From Berghia stephanieae (Eukaryota; Mollusca; Gastropoda; Nudibranchia; Aeolidiidae), in assembly GCA_034508935.3 (NCBI GenBank), contig CM067453.1:25861523-25925522 (forward strand): a stretch of DNA of 64,000 bases, in the 5' to 3' direction. The position numbers and the translations under genes were made by a program. Of this stretch, positions 1 through 13,600 are shown one piece after another. Position 1 is the stretch's first letter. Every line of letters begins with the position of its first letter. The notes beneath the pieces are model-generated. The model saw nothing but the letters and a program-made list of their open reading frames with translations, was not told the DNA's origin and did no database searches.

Positions 1-195
1 AATATTAATCTGGTACTGATTCAGTCACTTCAATGGTACCAGTGAGGACGAAGGGTACTACACACCCTTCTCTACACTCTATCCTAACACAACAATAGGG
101 TACTTCTTTGATGTACCTATTTACTGTAAGACTTTTCTCAAGCCTTTCTATTGCCTTTACGATGCCTCTGTCATTCATTTTGTGTTATATTATAG

Positions 196-409
196 AACTC
201 TTCAAGGCCACGAGGAGACTGTAACAGCCGCAGCGTTCTCCCCTGATGGAAACTATGCATTGACAGGAAGTTCTGGTGGAGATTACGGTGGGGAATTGTG
301 TATATGGGATGCCAAATATGGACATGGTCGACCTTTGACCGTGTCAATGAGTGTCACGACCTTGGGGTGTCATGCATTCAATTTTCCCCAACACATGGTG
401 TGGATAAAA
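196..409 (+). CDS. WDSUB1: WDSUB1 exon: WD40 blade (contains a frame inconsistency)
   Basis: The acceptor TTATAG ends at 195 and the donor GTATGT starts at 410. The first part reads TLQGHEETVTAAAFSPDG then GELCIWDAKYGH, a clear WD40 blade ending in IWD. The next blade reads NECHDLGVSCIQFSPTHG, equivalent to the vertebrate AHDLGITCCDFS, but in a frame two bases further on. The frame must change between about 316 and 345. It is either a one-base sequencing or assembly slip or a real lesion. The second frame is the one that splices in phase to the next exon. The blade also carries about four extra residues (YGGE) beside a local near-duplication of GGTGGAGATTAC. Confidence 0.8.
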
Positions 410-3400
410 GTATGTAGTATGTATGAGTATAGTGTTATGTATGATTTAAAATGATCGTTGTGCGGCTATGTAGTCTTGTGGTATGACACTCGCTTTCGAC
501 AACGGTGTTAATGGCCAGGTACTCATTGTACACCTGAGTATGGTGAGAGAATGTGAGTAAAGAGTCTTTTTCAAGAACTCAACTAGGCACCGAGCGAGGC
601 TCGAACCCAGGACCTTCCGATCCGAAAACAAGTGTCATACCACAAGACCACTTGGCCGCACACACCTTTTCAGATTTTTACATTTAGGTAAATTGGAGTC
701 AAGTTTGTCATAGCGAACCTACAATTTTCCTGTCTTCTCCAAAAGACATACACAATATGCAACCCATCACATCAATTCTGTATTATGTTGGAATGAACTA
801 GACAAAGAAAATTGGTTCTAAATTCAAAATAATCAGATTTAAAATACAAGTTTGTTTGTTTTTTGGAGTTAATCAAAAGAAGATTTTTTTAAACCACCAC
901 TCCTCAATGATAACATTTTCATTTAATCTGATTCTTGTGTTATAACTATTCTAAGTTTAGCATAAATCTTAACTTAAAGCATTGGTTCAGTGAAAAGCTC
1001 ACTATCTGTCCGAACCTAGCAAGGATCGGAGTAAATTTCCTCCCCCCCCCCCCCCCCCCACCCCTCTTCGCCCACTATATGTACATAATCTGTAAAAAGC
1101 TGTAAATATTTTGGTTGGTACATTTTACATATTTTCTTTGGGGTTTTTTTTGACATTTCTTGAGATATATTGTCATTTTATGCTTTGCTATTATTGTTCA
1201 TTATCACACCAAAATACAACATTCAAAAGAGAAAACGATGCTTGATTGAAGTGTTTTTGTATTATATTGATGCTGTGCGCTTGGTTAAAATACTCACTAC
1301 ATCCACCGCCGGGTATAGCGTACCAGAGCACAAAATTATATTATGTAACCTTGATATAATTAGTGAGAGCTAATCATTAAAATGGGTATCTGAAAACAAT
1401 AACAAAGAGCTGAATGACGTCAATTTCATTCCTCTTTATATGCTATATGTGTCAGTGCATGACATAATCAGTCGAAGGTGGAAATTTTGGATTTGCATTA
1501 TTTTTTTTATTTAATATGCTCAACACGGCATATTAATCTTATTTGAAGTAAATCGGGTGATTTTTCATGAAGTTATGGTCAGATGTATGGGAAAGGTATC
1601 CAGCAACTTTTCTCAACTTTCATACTTTTTCAACTTGACAAGCTGTAAAAAGTATTTAGAATTGAAATTAAGCTTTGATATTTCCCGAAGATGTACAAAA
1701 TGGGTTGATTAACTCATTTTTGATAAAAAATTGACCTTCTAACTAAACTTGACAATATCTTAGTTCAAACCTTTTCACCATCCGACTGATTTTGCCATTC
1801 ACTGTAAATTATATGAAAAAACATTTTAATCATTTTAGAATATCCTGTTGTCTCAATTTCAGACCAATCAACCAATCATAATCCAAAGAGACAATTTTTG
1901 GTGGCAACCGGTGGGAAAGACAACCTGGTCAAACTTTGGATTCTAACTGTGAAGTCGGATCTCAGAGTAAGTCTTTTCTTCTCTTGTTTATCATTAGTCT
2001 GACATCTCTGTGACTAGTAGTAGTAGCAGTGGCGTATGGCTACACCTCCAATTTCGTTCACCAACCCAGCTTCAAAAGTCTTTCTCCACCCTAAGAACTT
2101 TTTCTTAGCCACCTTCAAGTTTAGTTCCTGGGCAGTGGAGGACGATGCTTGTGATTGCTGGTCTCTGGAGCTGCCTGACATTTCCAGCAGGCATCATTGT
2201 TTCCAAGTTTCCATCTACACATATTTGATTTAGTTCTGCCGTGTCCTGTTAAGAGGCAATTTGAGGAAACCCAGTTTTCCTGCCATTGTGGAATGCAGGC
2301 TTCTCTGTGACTAAAACCATAAGGGTACTTCTTTTTCATCGTTCAGAGAAAACTGACATTTTTTGTCATTTATTTAGTGACTTGAAGAGGAAAGTAATAG
2401 ACCAATATCCTGAATGACTTGAAATTCCAAATTTCCTTGGTGGTTCTAAGGTGTGTAACTGATTGAATCAGAGAGTTATTCATTTTCTTTTTTTTTAGTA
2501 AGACTAAGCGACTTTTGAAAATAAAGCTATACAAGAGTCTGATTTACAACTGTGGAACATGAGCACTAACAAAAAGCGAAGAAGATAAACTAGATGCCTT
2601 CCATAGAAACAGCTCAGGAGAATTCTAAATATCCACTTCCCTACCAAATAAGTAACAAATCTCTGTACATAAAATACGAAGAAACTCCTCTATCGATTCA
2701 AATTTTTAAAAACAATATGGAGACTATTTGGACATGTCTTATTAGAGACAAAAATATTCCAGCTAATAAGGCAATGGCGTTATGTTTTACACTAAACTGA
2801 CATAACAAACACAAAGGCAGACCCACAACAAGCATATACACTACGATGAATAAAGACCTCAAGTGCCTAGATGATATACAAGAATAGAGATGCGAAAAGG
2901 ATTTATAACACCTGAAATCCATCACAGCAGACCGTCACCAGTGGAAAGAATTACTCAACAAATCAGAGTCATTAGGCCCATGGAGTCGGAGTTTATCCCA
3001 GTTTCTAAAGCATGAATCAGACTATAGCAATTGCTTGCTACTCTTTGGATAGGACACTAGTCTATCACAAAGTTCTTTCTGCCAGATCGAACAGACCCAG
3101 CTACCCATTTACTGCTGGGTTGACATGGGGGTTGGAAAGAATCTCGACTGCACCCAGGATTGATATGATCTTGGTCTATTTGCTTGTGAAGTGAGTGCTC
3201 TACCAACTAAGTGCTATCGGGGGGGGGGGGGGGCATAAATCGGCAATAAGTGTCTGGAAAATTCATCTTAAAAAGATAAAATGTAAAAATGTGTGAATGA
3301 AACAGTGCCAGACAAAGAAGAAAGACAAATCCAAGAAAATGTCATCCCAAATAATGGGGATGGAACCTCAGACCTCCTGATTATCCAAATTCATATTTAT

Positions 3401-6400
3401 TTTTTAAAAAGCCTATTCTTGATTGGGCTAAACATATATAACACTTCACAAGGCTTCAGTAGGTTCTTGGTTCGAGTCCAACTCTGGAGGACACATAGTT
3501 TAATCCTTTGCTCTTTACTCAGATTCTCTCACTGCACTCAGATGTAAAAGGAAACTTGTCAGTAAGAACATTGTGTTTGTCGAAAAAAAATGTAATAGTG
3601 CATTACAGCCATTACTGTTGGCTTGGGACCATTTGTAAAGTGCCTTGAATACATTAAATGAATATTGCGCTCTATATAAGCTCTAAAAAATTTTTCTAAA
3701 CCCCTCATTGATGGTGTGTGTGTTTAAGAAAAACTCTCACTTGTCCTGCCTGCCAGATCGATTGTACCAGCACATAATCCTATAAGTAACCTTAAATATT
3801 TATGGTCTGTTAGTGAGAACTAATCACCCACCTGGCAGCCTAAAAATGAAAAACAAAGAGCCGAGTGACGTCACCTTCATTCGTTATTGGTTTGACATAA
3901 GCTTTGCATATTCTATCCAAGCTTTCACGTATTTTGATGCTCAGGTGCTGGCATTCTCATGCATTTACTTCTGGGTGAATAGAGGGGCCAGTTTACAATA
4001 GGCTTCAACAGGCTGACGTCACTTCCCTTGTATTGACGCATAGTAACTTAGTAACTGGCTCTAAACTATCGAACAATGGCAGATGCCCTTATGAAATACG
4101 TCTCCGATGAGCATAAAGATAAAAGTGTATCCAGAGGAGAAAAACATTATAAATCTGATCATATTTTTGACTTTTATACATTCTGATCACATGACATGTG
4201 AAATAGTTCTAGCCAGCACGAAGAATAAAAAATACAGATTTTTTTTGTTTAGAATCAAGCCGCTCGTTGTTGGGCAGACATGACATCAGACTATTGAATC
4301 CAATTGGATTTGAGTTCCGTTCATTTCATCAACCAATAAAGTTGCTGGGATATCGATCCCATATCAATCTGGCAAACTGCATGACCCCCCTCCCTCCCCC
4401 CCCCCCCCCCCCCGCCACTTTGCTTTAGGTTATCTTAATGGTTTTCAATTTTAGGTTTTGTTTTACTTTGTTTTTATTACAAAGATTTTTTTAATATAGA
4501 GACACAATATTTTTGCATTAATTTGTAAAAGATTTTTTTTTTCTCGGATTTAATAACTTACTTTTGCCACACACCCCTTTCCCCCTTCCCCCCCCCCCCC
4601 CCCCCCCCCCCCCCTTTTGAACCTCTCACCAATCCCTTATATTATAAACTCTTCTTTTATTCTTTACCCAGAATCCTCTGTCAAACTTAAGACCATGTTG
4701 CCTGGTCACACAGACTCTGTCCTCTGGTTGTGCTTCACTCATGATGGCATTTTACTGGCATCAAGGTAAGGAAGTAGTAAAAGAGAAAAGTCATAGGTAG
4801 TCCTTCAGAGCCATTCAGCCCATGGAGCCGGAGTTTATCTCAGTTTCTATAGCATGAAATGGATAATAACTAATTGGTTGCTATCCTATGGATAGGATGC
4901 TAGTCTATTGCAAAGTACTTTCCACCAAATCTAACAGACTCAGCTACCCATTCACTGCTGGGTGGACAAGGGGGTCAGATAAAAATTTCGACTGCTCCTA
5001 GGATCAATTACGGTGTGAAGTGAGTGCTCTATCAACTGAGCTATCGTGACCCCCAAGATAAGGAAATGCACCATGGGTAGATTTGGAGAAAAAAAAATTT
5101 TTAAATTCTTGTTGAAAAGAAGTTTTACTTGATGGAAAAGAGATGCACAACAAAATTAAAGTTGTAGTTGTTTGCCTCAGTCTTCCATTATGTTAAATAA
5201 CTATTATCCTATCCAAACCGTGGCAAGCAATTGCTACAGGCCTTTTAGTGCTATAGAAATCAGAGTAACAACAAGATATGAAGTGAATAGAAAAGTGCCA
5301 GAAGACAATAGAGAATAAAAATTTTTCGCGGCGGTGGGGTTTGAACCTGCGACCTTATTGGTACGACAACTCCGCCTGGCAGGTGAGAGCGTGGCTCTAC
5401 CGTGTGAGCTATCCACGAACACAAAAATATTCGTTTCAAACTCAAAGTCATTACTAGATCCCTCTCTCACCCACTTCTTGAGACCGCCGATTCGTTCGTA
5501 CACCACCATCGCGAATAATTTTGACCAGCAGTTAAGCTTAATAGCCAATATTCTCAACACAAACATATAACATAGAAACGATTGAGACATTGAGTATGCT
5601 CCGGTGTATGGGGTGAATTTTTAATTCAGAAAAGTGAGTGGAGCAGGCACTTATGTTGGTAACAACAAGATATGAAGTGAATAGAAAAGTGCCAGAAGAC
5701 AATAGAGAATAAAAATTTTTCGCGGCGGTGGGGTTTGAACCTGCGACCTTATTGGTACGACAACTCCGCCTGGCAGGTGAGAGCGTGGCTCTACCGTGTG
5801 AGCTATCCACGAACACAAAAATATTCGTTTCAAACTCAAAGTCATTACTAGATCCCTCTCTCACCCACTTCTTGAGACCGCCGATTCGTTCGTACACCAC
5901 CATCGCGAATAATTTTGACCAGCAGTTAAGCTTAATAGCCAATATTCTCAACACAAACATATAACATAGAAACGATTGAGACATTGAGTATGCTCCGGTG
6001 TATGGGGTGAATTTTTAATTCAGAAAAGTGAGTGGAGCAGGCACTTATGTTGGTAACAACAAGATATGAAGTGAATAGAAAAGTGCCAGAAGACAATAGA
6101 GAATAAAAATTTTTTCGCGGCGGTGGGGTTTGAACCTGCGACCTTATTGGTACGACAACTCCGCCTGGCAGGTGAGAGCGTGGCTCTACCGTGTGAGCTA
6201 TCCACGAACACAAAAATATTCGTTTCAAACTCAAAGTCATTACTAGATCCCTCTCTCACCCACTTCTTGAGACCGCCGATTCGTTCGTACACCACCATCG
6301 CGAATAATTTTGACCAGCAGTTAAGCTTAATAGCCAATATTCTCAACACAAACATATAACATAGAAACGATTGAGACATTGAGTATGCTCCGGTGTATGG

Positions 6401-8944
6401 GGTGAATTTTTAATTCAGAAAAGTGAGTGGAGCAGGCACTTATGTTGGTAACAACAAGATATGAAGTGAATAGAAAAGTGCCAGAAGACAATAGAGAATA
6501 AAAATTTTTCGCGGCGGTGGGGTTTGAACTGCGACCTTATTGGTACGACAACCGCCTGGCAGGTGAGAGCGTGGCTTACGTGTACACCACGCCATTTCGT
6601 TCAAGCTCATCACATTACTAGACAAAAATATTGTTTCAAACTCAATCATTCCTGCAAATTTCTATTCCTCTATTGTCTTCTGCAACATTTCTATCACTTC
6701 ATACTCTTGTTGTTACTCAACATAATCTGCTCCATCATTTCTGATTTTCCATAAGGTACTCAATGTCTCAATCGTTTCTATGTTATATTTTGTGTTGAGA
6801 ATATTGGCTATTAGCTTAACTGCTGGTCAAAATTATTCGCGATGGTGGTGTACGAACGAATCGGCGGTCTCAAGAAGTGGGTGAGAGAGGGATCTAGTAA
6901 TGACTTTGAGTTTGAAACGAATATTTTTGTGTTCGTGGATAGCTCACACGGTAGAGCCACGCTCTCACCTGCCAGGCGGAGTTGTCGTACCAATAAGGTC
7001 GCAGGTTCAAACCCCACCGCCGCGAAAAATTTTTATTCTCTATTGTCTTCTGGCACTTTTCTATTCACTTCATATCTTGTTGTTACCAACATAAGTGCCT
7101 GCTCCACTCACTTTTCTGAATTAAAAATTCACCCCATACACCGGAGCATACTCAATGTCTCAATCGTTTCTATGTTATATGTTTGTGTTGAGAATATTGG
7201 CTATTAAGCTTAACTGCTGGTCAAAATTATTCGCGATGGTGGTGTACGAACGAACGAATCGGCGGTCTCAAGAAGTGGGTGAGAGAGGGATCTAGTAATG
7301 ACTTTGAGTTTGAAACGAATATTTTTGTGTTCGTGGATAGCTCACACGGTAGAGCCACGCTCTCACCTGCCAGGCGGAGTTGTCGTACCAATAAGGTCGC
7401 AGGTTCAAACCCCACCGCCGCGAAAAATTTTTATTCTCTATTGTCTTCTGGCACTTTTCTATTCACTTCATATCTTGTTGTTACCAACATAAGTGCCTGC
7501 TCCACTCACTTTTCTGAATTAGAAATCAGAGTGAACTCTGGCTCCATGTGTGTTATTGCTCTAAGAAAATCATAAATGACTTTTGTAGACAAAATGGAAG
7601 CTTTTAAACTCTAGTTTTGTTTTGTTTTCGTTTTTGTGCGGCTATGTGATCTTATGATATGACACTCGCTTTTGGATCGGAAGGTTCTGGATTCGAGCCT
7701 CGCTTTGCGCATAGTTGAGTCCTTAAAAGACTCTTTACTCACATTCTCAATAGCAACACTTAACATATAGTACGAGACACCATGTCTGTTTGCCGATTTT
7801 ACATATTTTTCCGACAGAGACAATTCTGTTAACGCCCTGGTACTCATTTTACACCTGAGTACAGTGAGAAAATGTAAGTAAAGATCCTTTTCCAAGTAGG
7901 TACTCAACTATTTACTGCTCAGAATGGGATGCGAAACCTGGACCTTCCAATCCGAAGGCAAATGTCATACCACTAGACCACATAGCCGCAAACATGTTTC
8001 ATAATCTTTTCCCTGTTTTTTTTGTTTCAGCTCTCTCGACAAGTCAGTTCGACTGTGGAATATGGTAGGTTGATCTCAATTGTGTGGTTGGCTGAGAAAA
8101 CCTGGAAAGAAGAGAGAGGAGAGAGAGAGGAGAGAGAGAGGAGAGAGAGAGAGGAGAGAGAGGGGGGGGGGGAGGGGAGAGAGAGAAGGAGGGATGGAGG
8201 GGACAGAGAGAGAAGGAGGGATGGAGGGGGAGGGAGAGAGAGGAGAAGGAGGGAGGGAGGGGGAGGAGAGAGAGAGAGAGACCTAAGCCCAGGTGGATGC
8301 TTAATATTTTGACAATATTTTTCAATTGCACATTTGTAAACTGCATTTCATGAGAAAAGAAACCAAATAACATTTTTTTAAAAGATAATATATAGAAAAC
8401 TGAGGGATTGGATAATGGGAAGATTCAAAACATTTGAATAATAATTAAATTGATCATCATCATCATTAACATCAACACCATATCATCATTGTCATAATTC
8501 ACTATCTTATCACTCAAGCCGGAAATGAATGTTCAAATCTCTTCCATCCATTCATTTGTTTTTCATCATCATCATCATCATTTTCATAATTTGCAATATT
8601 ATCACTCAAGCCATAACAGAATGTCTAAATTTCTTCCATCCTTTTTCTTTTTTTTTTCCTCCATCAGAACACAGAGCAAACTCTTCTTATTCTTGACAGC
8701 CACACAAGGTAGGTCTTGGATGGACTCTTCTCTATCATCACACAATGTTATAATATGGACAGTTTTAATTACGATTGGATGTCTCTCAATAGCTCAGTTT
8801 GTAGGGCATTCGTCTCCCATGCAAAGGGAAACAATATTTTCTCTTTGTTTTTTTTTTTTTACGAGGACATTTGTGTGGGTTTGTTTTCCAAATACCGTTT
8901 AGTGTAAAATAGCTTTTCCCTATCTGTTCGTGTTTAATTTAATT

Positions 8945-9008
<64 letters not shown>

Positions 9009-10524
9009 TGTCGTTATTATTATTTTCTTTTTCTTTTTTGTTCGTTTATTTATTTGATTGTTTATGTGGTTATATCTCGTTTTTGTTGGGGTTTTTTTTT
9101 TTTTTTTTTTTTTGTTGGTTTGTTTTTTTTTGGGGGGGGGGGGGTTCGTTGTTTTTTGTTGTTTTTTTAAAGGCTAAAATTTGTCTTTTACAATGACTCA
9201 AACTCGAAAATCCATTTAGCAGAGAAAATAACAATGTGATATATTGTGCAGTGTCAATCAAGTCTTTAGTGAGTGTTTTCCCTTCCATTTTTCATTTAAA
9301 AGATAAAATTGCAACAGTTTTTTTGTTTATTTGTTTAACAAAATTAAACCCAGGGCTACAGTCTCTATTTTGTAACTTAAGCTCCAATACACCCCAGCCA
9401 TGCCTCGTGTTATTATTATTTTTTTTTTTAATACATGGTTTTCCTGAGAAAAGTATTAACTGATTAATCTTTTCATACAGTTTCTCCAAAGAATGTTGTT
9501 GTTTTTTTGTAGTTTTTGTTGTTTTGTTGTTTTTTATGTTTTTCTTGTATTTTTGAGTGATTTTTAAGATTGTTTAAAAATTTGTTTTGAAATTCCTCGT
9601 TTAATCTCTCAGTATATTTTCAATTTTTTCTTTTCAGATATGTATCTTCATGTGCCTTCTCATGTGATGGAAAAAATCTGGCAACAGCATCCGGTGACAA
9701 CACATTAAAAATTTGGCAGTTATCCGATACGTCTGCTATCATGGGTAATTTTCATTGTTTATCAATAGAATTTATGGGGAGCCCCGGTAGCTCAATTGGT
9801 AGAGCACTCGCTTCACAAGCAAAGGGACCAAGATCAATTCCGGTGCATCGAGATTTTTTCTGATCCCCCTGTCCACCCATCAGTGAATGGGTAGCTGAGT
9901 CTGTTAGATCTGGTGGAAAGTACTTTGCGATAGACTAGCATCATGTCCAAGGGATAACATATTTGTTCTATTGTCTTTTCACATAATAGAAACCGAAATA
10001 AACTCCGTCTCGATGGCCCCAATGGCTCTGAAGGACAACATTTTTCTTTCTGGAAAGTATTTTGCGAAAGACTAGCTTCCTATCCAAAGGATAGCAAGCA
10101 ATTGCTATTGTCCATTTCACACTATAGAAGACTGATAAATTCCGGCTTCATGGGCTTAATGGCTCTGAAGGACTGTGTTTTTTTTCCTTTTTTCTTTTTG
10201 GATAGAATTTATAATATTGATGAAGACAATGGGAGATCAATCTTTTAACTCTCTCGAATTCACCCTCATTGAAATTTGAACAAATTTGTTCGATTTTCTA
10301 TGCATATGATCTCAAGAGAGTTAAACACCATGCAAGGACCAACACCTTGGAACAATTTACCACGGGGGGCTAAGAGGGATGAGGACAAACTAGAAACGAT
10401 TGAAAGAAAGACTAATAACATTTCTTTTCACTCGTTAATGGTGTTAGTGTATGAAGCCTGCTGTCTATGGGGATTGGTGCACTATAAATGCCATTCATTA
10501 ATATTATTATTATTATTATTATTA

Positions 10525-10568
<44 letters not shown>

Positions 10569-10584
10569 GCTATTATTATTATTA

Positions 10585-10615
<31 letters not shown>

Positions 10616-13600
10616 GGTGATTATTGAGATTGAATGACCATTAACTCTTTGAACGCTGAGGTTATATTGGCATTTCCGTCACAAAATGGCTGACACCTGA
10701 TTGAGGCAGCATGAGAATGACAAGCTAAGATAAAGCGACATACGAAGTCGGCGCAAAATCTCAATTAAAATACCCCCTAGGGCCAATTGAATGTTCTGAT
10801 GAAAGAAATGATACCATCGGTACAATTTATAGTACTTTTGTAGAAAGTTGGATTGGATTACATTATTATTATTGCCATTTCAAGACTTGCTGCATTGTGC
10901 GGCCATTGGCCACTGATTCTGCAGATTCTGCTCTGGCCGCACATTGCAGCCAATGGCGCTGAAAGAGTTAAAAGAGTATTATCATTATAGATTAAGAAGT
11001 CAACATCTATATAAGTCAGGGTTCCTGTGATGATGATTTCTTCCTGCAGATGGACTGAATGGTTATGAGGAGAAGGCAGAAGACAGCCCTTTCAGTCAGG
11101 TTGCCATGGAAACGTGGAGTGTAGAGGACGTCTGCCATTGGCTGGATTGGCTAGGCCTCGGGGAGTACGAAGGAAACTTCCGGAAGAATGCAATCGATGG
11201 AAAGGAGTTACTGGCCTTGACAGCCTCTGACCTGGAAAATTCCCTTGGAGTTGGTAAGACAAATTGATTGAGATAAAGATAAAAGGAGTAAATCTGACTC
11301 ATGAATGAACAACACAAAACAAACGACGTTTCGGCCTACTTTAAATCAAGTAAACACAAAATATATATGGGTATATATTTATATTAGATTGTCATAATGA
11401 TATAGGTGAAAATGTGTGTGTGTGTGTGTGTGTGTTTGTGTCACACACACACACACATTTTCACCAAAATTATTATGACAATCTAATATAAATATATACC
11501 CATATATATTTTGTGTTTACTTGATAAAGGCCAAAGGCCGAAACGTCGTTTGATTTGTGTTGTTCATTCATGAGCCAGATTTACTCCCTTTATCTCCATT
11601 TTATTGACTCATTTAGGCACCTCTAGTTATTGGTTTTACAAATCGATTGAATGTGAAATTTATAGGTATTGCAAGTCTTATTGAACAATAATCGTCTCTA
11701 TCGGTTCCCGACGCCTGCACTCATGCTCTGACAGGGCCGTCAATGCGGCGACCGGCGGTTCGCTCCGGGGACTCGGTGAGTCGCCCAAGAGATCCCTCCC
11801 TCAGCCCGTGAGGGCCTCTCGCTTTCACTTCGCCGTGGGGTTTAGTGGAAACCCTGCAGCTTGCACAGGCGTCGGACTCCTTGGTCCGTGTTTCAAGACG
11901 GGTCGGGCAGGTACTGGAAATAACAATGTGAAATTGAATGTAAGCTTCAATTTAATATGCGGATAAAAATGGACGTTTCAGGTTTCCTCTTTATCAACAA
12001 AACAGGATGAATGATACACTACAGACGAATGAGATAATGTGCTGGTGGTGTTGTTAAGATTCATTCATCCTGTTTTGTTGATAAAGGGGAAACCCGTAAC
12101 ATCCATTTTATCTGTTTTCGTATATTAAATTGAAGCTTAAATTCAATTTCACATTGTTATTTATGTCTTCGAGCAGCAACATTTACATTACTCTCTATCT
12201 ATAGTGCGGCTATATGGTCTTGAGATATGACACTTGCTTCAGATCGGAGTCCTTGGAAATTACTCTTTACTCACATCCTCTTATTGTACTCAGGTGTAAA
12301 ATGAGTACCTGGTCGTTAACAGCTTTGTTTCTGTTAGAGAAGTTGTAATATCTCCTAACAGGCATCATGTTTTGTCCTACATGTTTAGTGTTGCTGTTGA
12401 CTAGGGATTCTCTGTAAAACGCTTTGAGTATGTTAAGTGAATTTTGCGCTTTATAAAAGTTATAAAAGTTCAAGTTTATTTGGGGGTTTTGTGTTTAATT
12501 TTAGATAAGTACACATTTAAACTCAAGTCAAGTGAGATTATGTGTGATGTCCTACACCAAGATACAGTGAATGGTTCAGAGTTTTGCCACACATCACTTG
12601 ACACCCATGTTACAGTAGGAGACAATGATGCTATGATGGTTGAAATAAAATGTAACTCCTAGGAGCCACATAAATAATTGTGGTCTCAAGTAATCTCTCT
12701 ATATGGTACAGAGTTTCATCTTGTAGCCAAAACTCTAATCTAACAGAGCAATATTGAATGATAAATATGTTACAGTGAATGACATAATCAGTCGGATGGT
12801 GAAAACGCTTGAATTGAAATATTGTCAAGTGTAGTTAGAAGGTCAATTTTTATAAAAAATGAGTTCTAGTCATAAATGATGAAATCAACCATTTTTGTAC
12901 ATCTTCGGGAAATATCAAAGCTTAATTCCACTTCTAAATATTTTTTACAGCTAGTCAAGTTGAAAAAGTATGAAATTTGAGAAAAGTTGCTGGATACATT
13001 TCCCATACATTTGACCATAACTTCATGACAAATCACCCGATTTACTTCAAATAAATTTAAAATGTTCTGGGAAGCATATTCTTTGAGAAAATGCAAATAA
13101 AATGCAAATCCAAAATTTTCACCTTTCGACTGATTATGTCATGCACTGACACATATGAATATTTGATAGATTCATCTCATTCATCAAACTAAAGTTTGAC
13201 GTTTCAACAATCGTTTACTCCAATTTACTTCACCTACTCAATGTTATGATCTGTTTGGGATTGTTTTTTTTTCTGTGACATCTGTCATCATAACAAAATC
13301 CTTCCTAGTCGTACAACATTACAACAGCCATTATCTCCAGAAGAAGCTTCAGCAATTTAAACATTTTGACAGCCATTTCATTATCTACAGAAGAATCTTC
13401 AGCAATTTAAACATTTTGACAGCCATTTCATTATCTACTGAAGAATCTTCAGCAATTTAAACATTTTGACAGCCATTTCATTATCTACAGAAGAATCTTC
13501 AGCAATTTAAACATTTTGACAGCCATTTCATTATCTCCAGAAGAAGCTTCAGCAACTTAAACATTTTGACAGCCATTTCATTATCTTCAGAAGAAGCTTC

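Noticed and set aside
5267-7519. Hammerhead-ribozyme retrozyme as an explanation of the 394-bp tandem unit
   Set aside because: I looked for the CTGATGA ... GAAA core on both strands of the unit and did not see it.
5234-7575. Many open frames of 60-150 codons with identical sequences
   Set aside because: They are translations of the tRNA-headed 394-bp unit in several frames (the GFEPATLLV stretch is a tRNA B box read through).
8022-8312. Arg/Glu-rich open frame overlapping the 34-nt WDSUB1 exon
   Set aside because: It reads through the intron's GA repeat; the WDSUB1 frame and splice sites explain the only conserved part.
9778-9850. Functional tRNA genes at the heads of families A, B, C and D
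   Set aside because: A and B boxes are present, but acceptor stems do not close and each head is attached to the same dispersed body, so they are SINE promoters.
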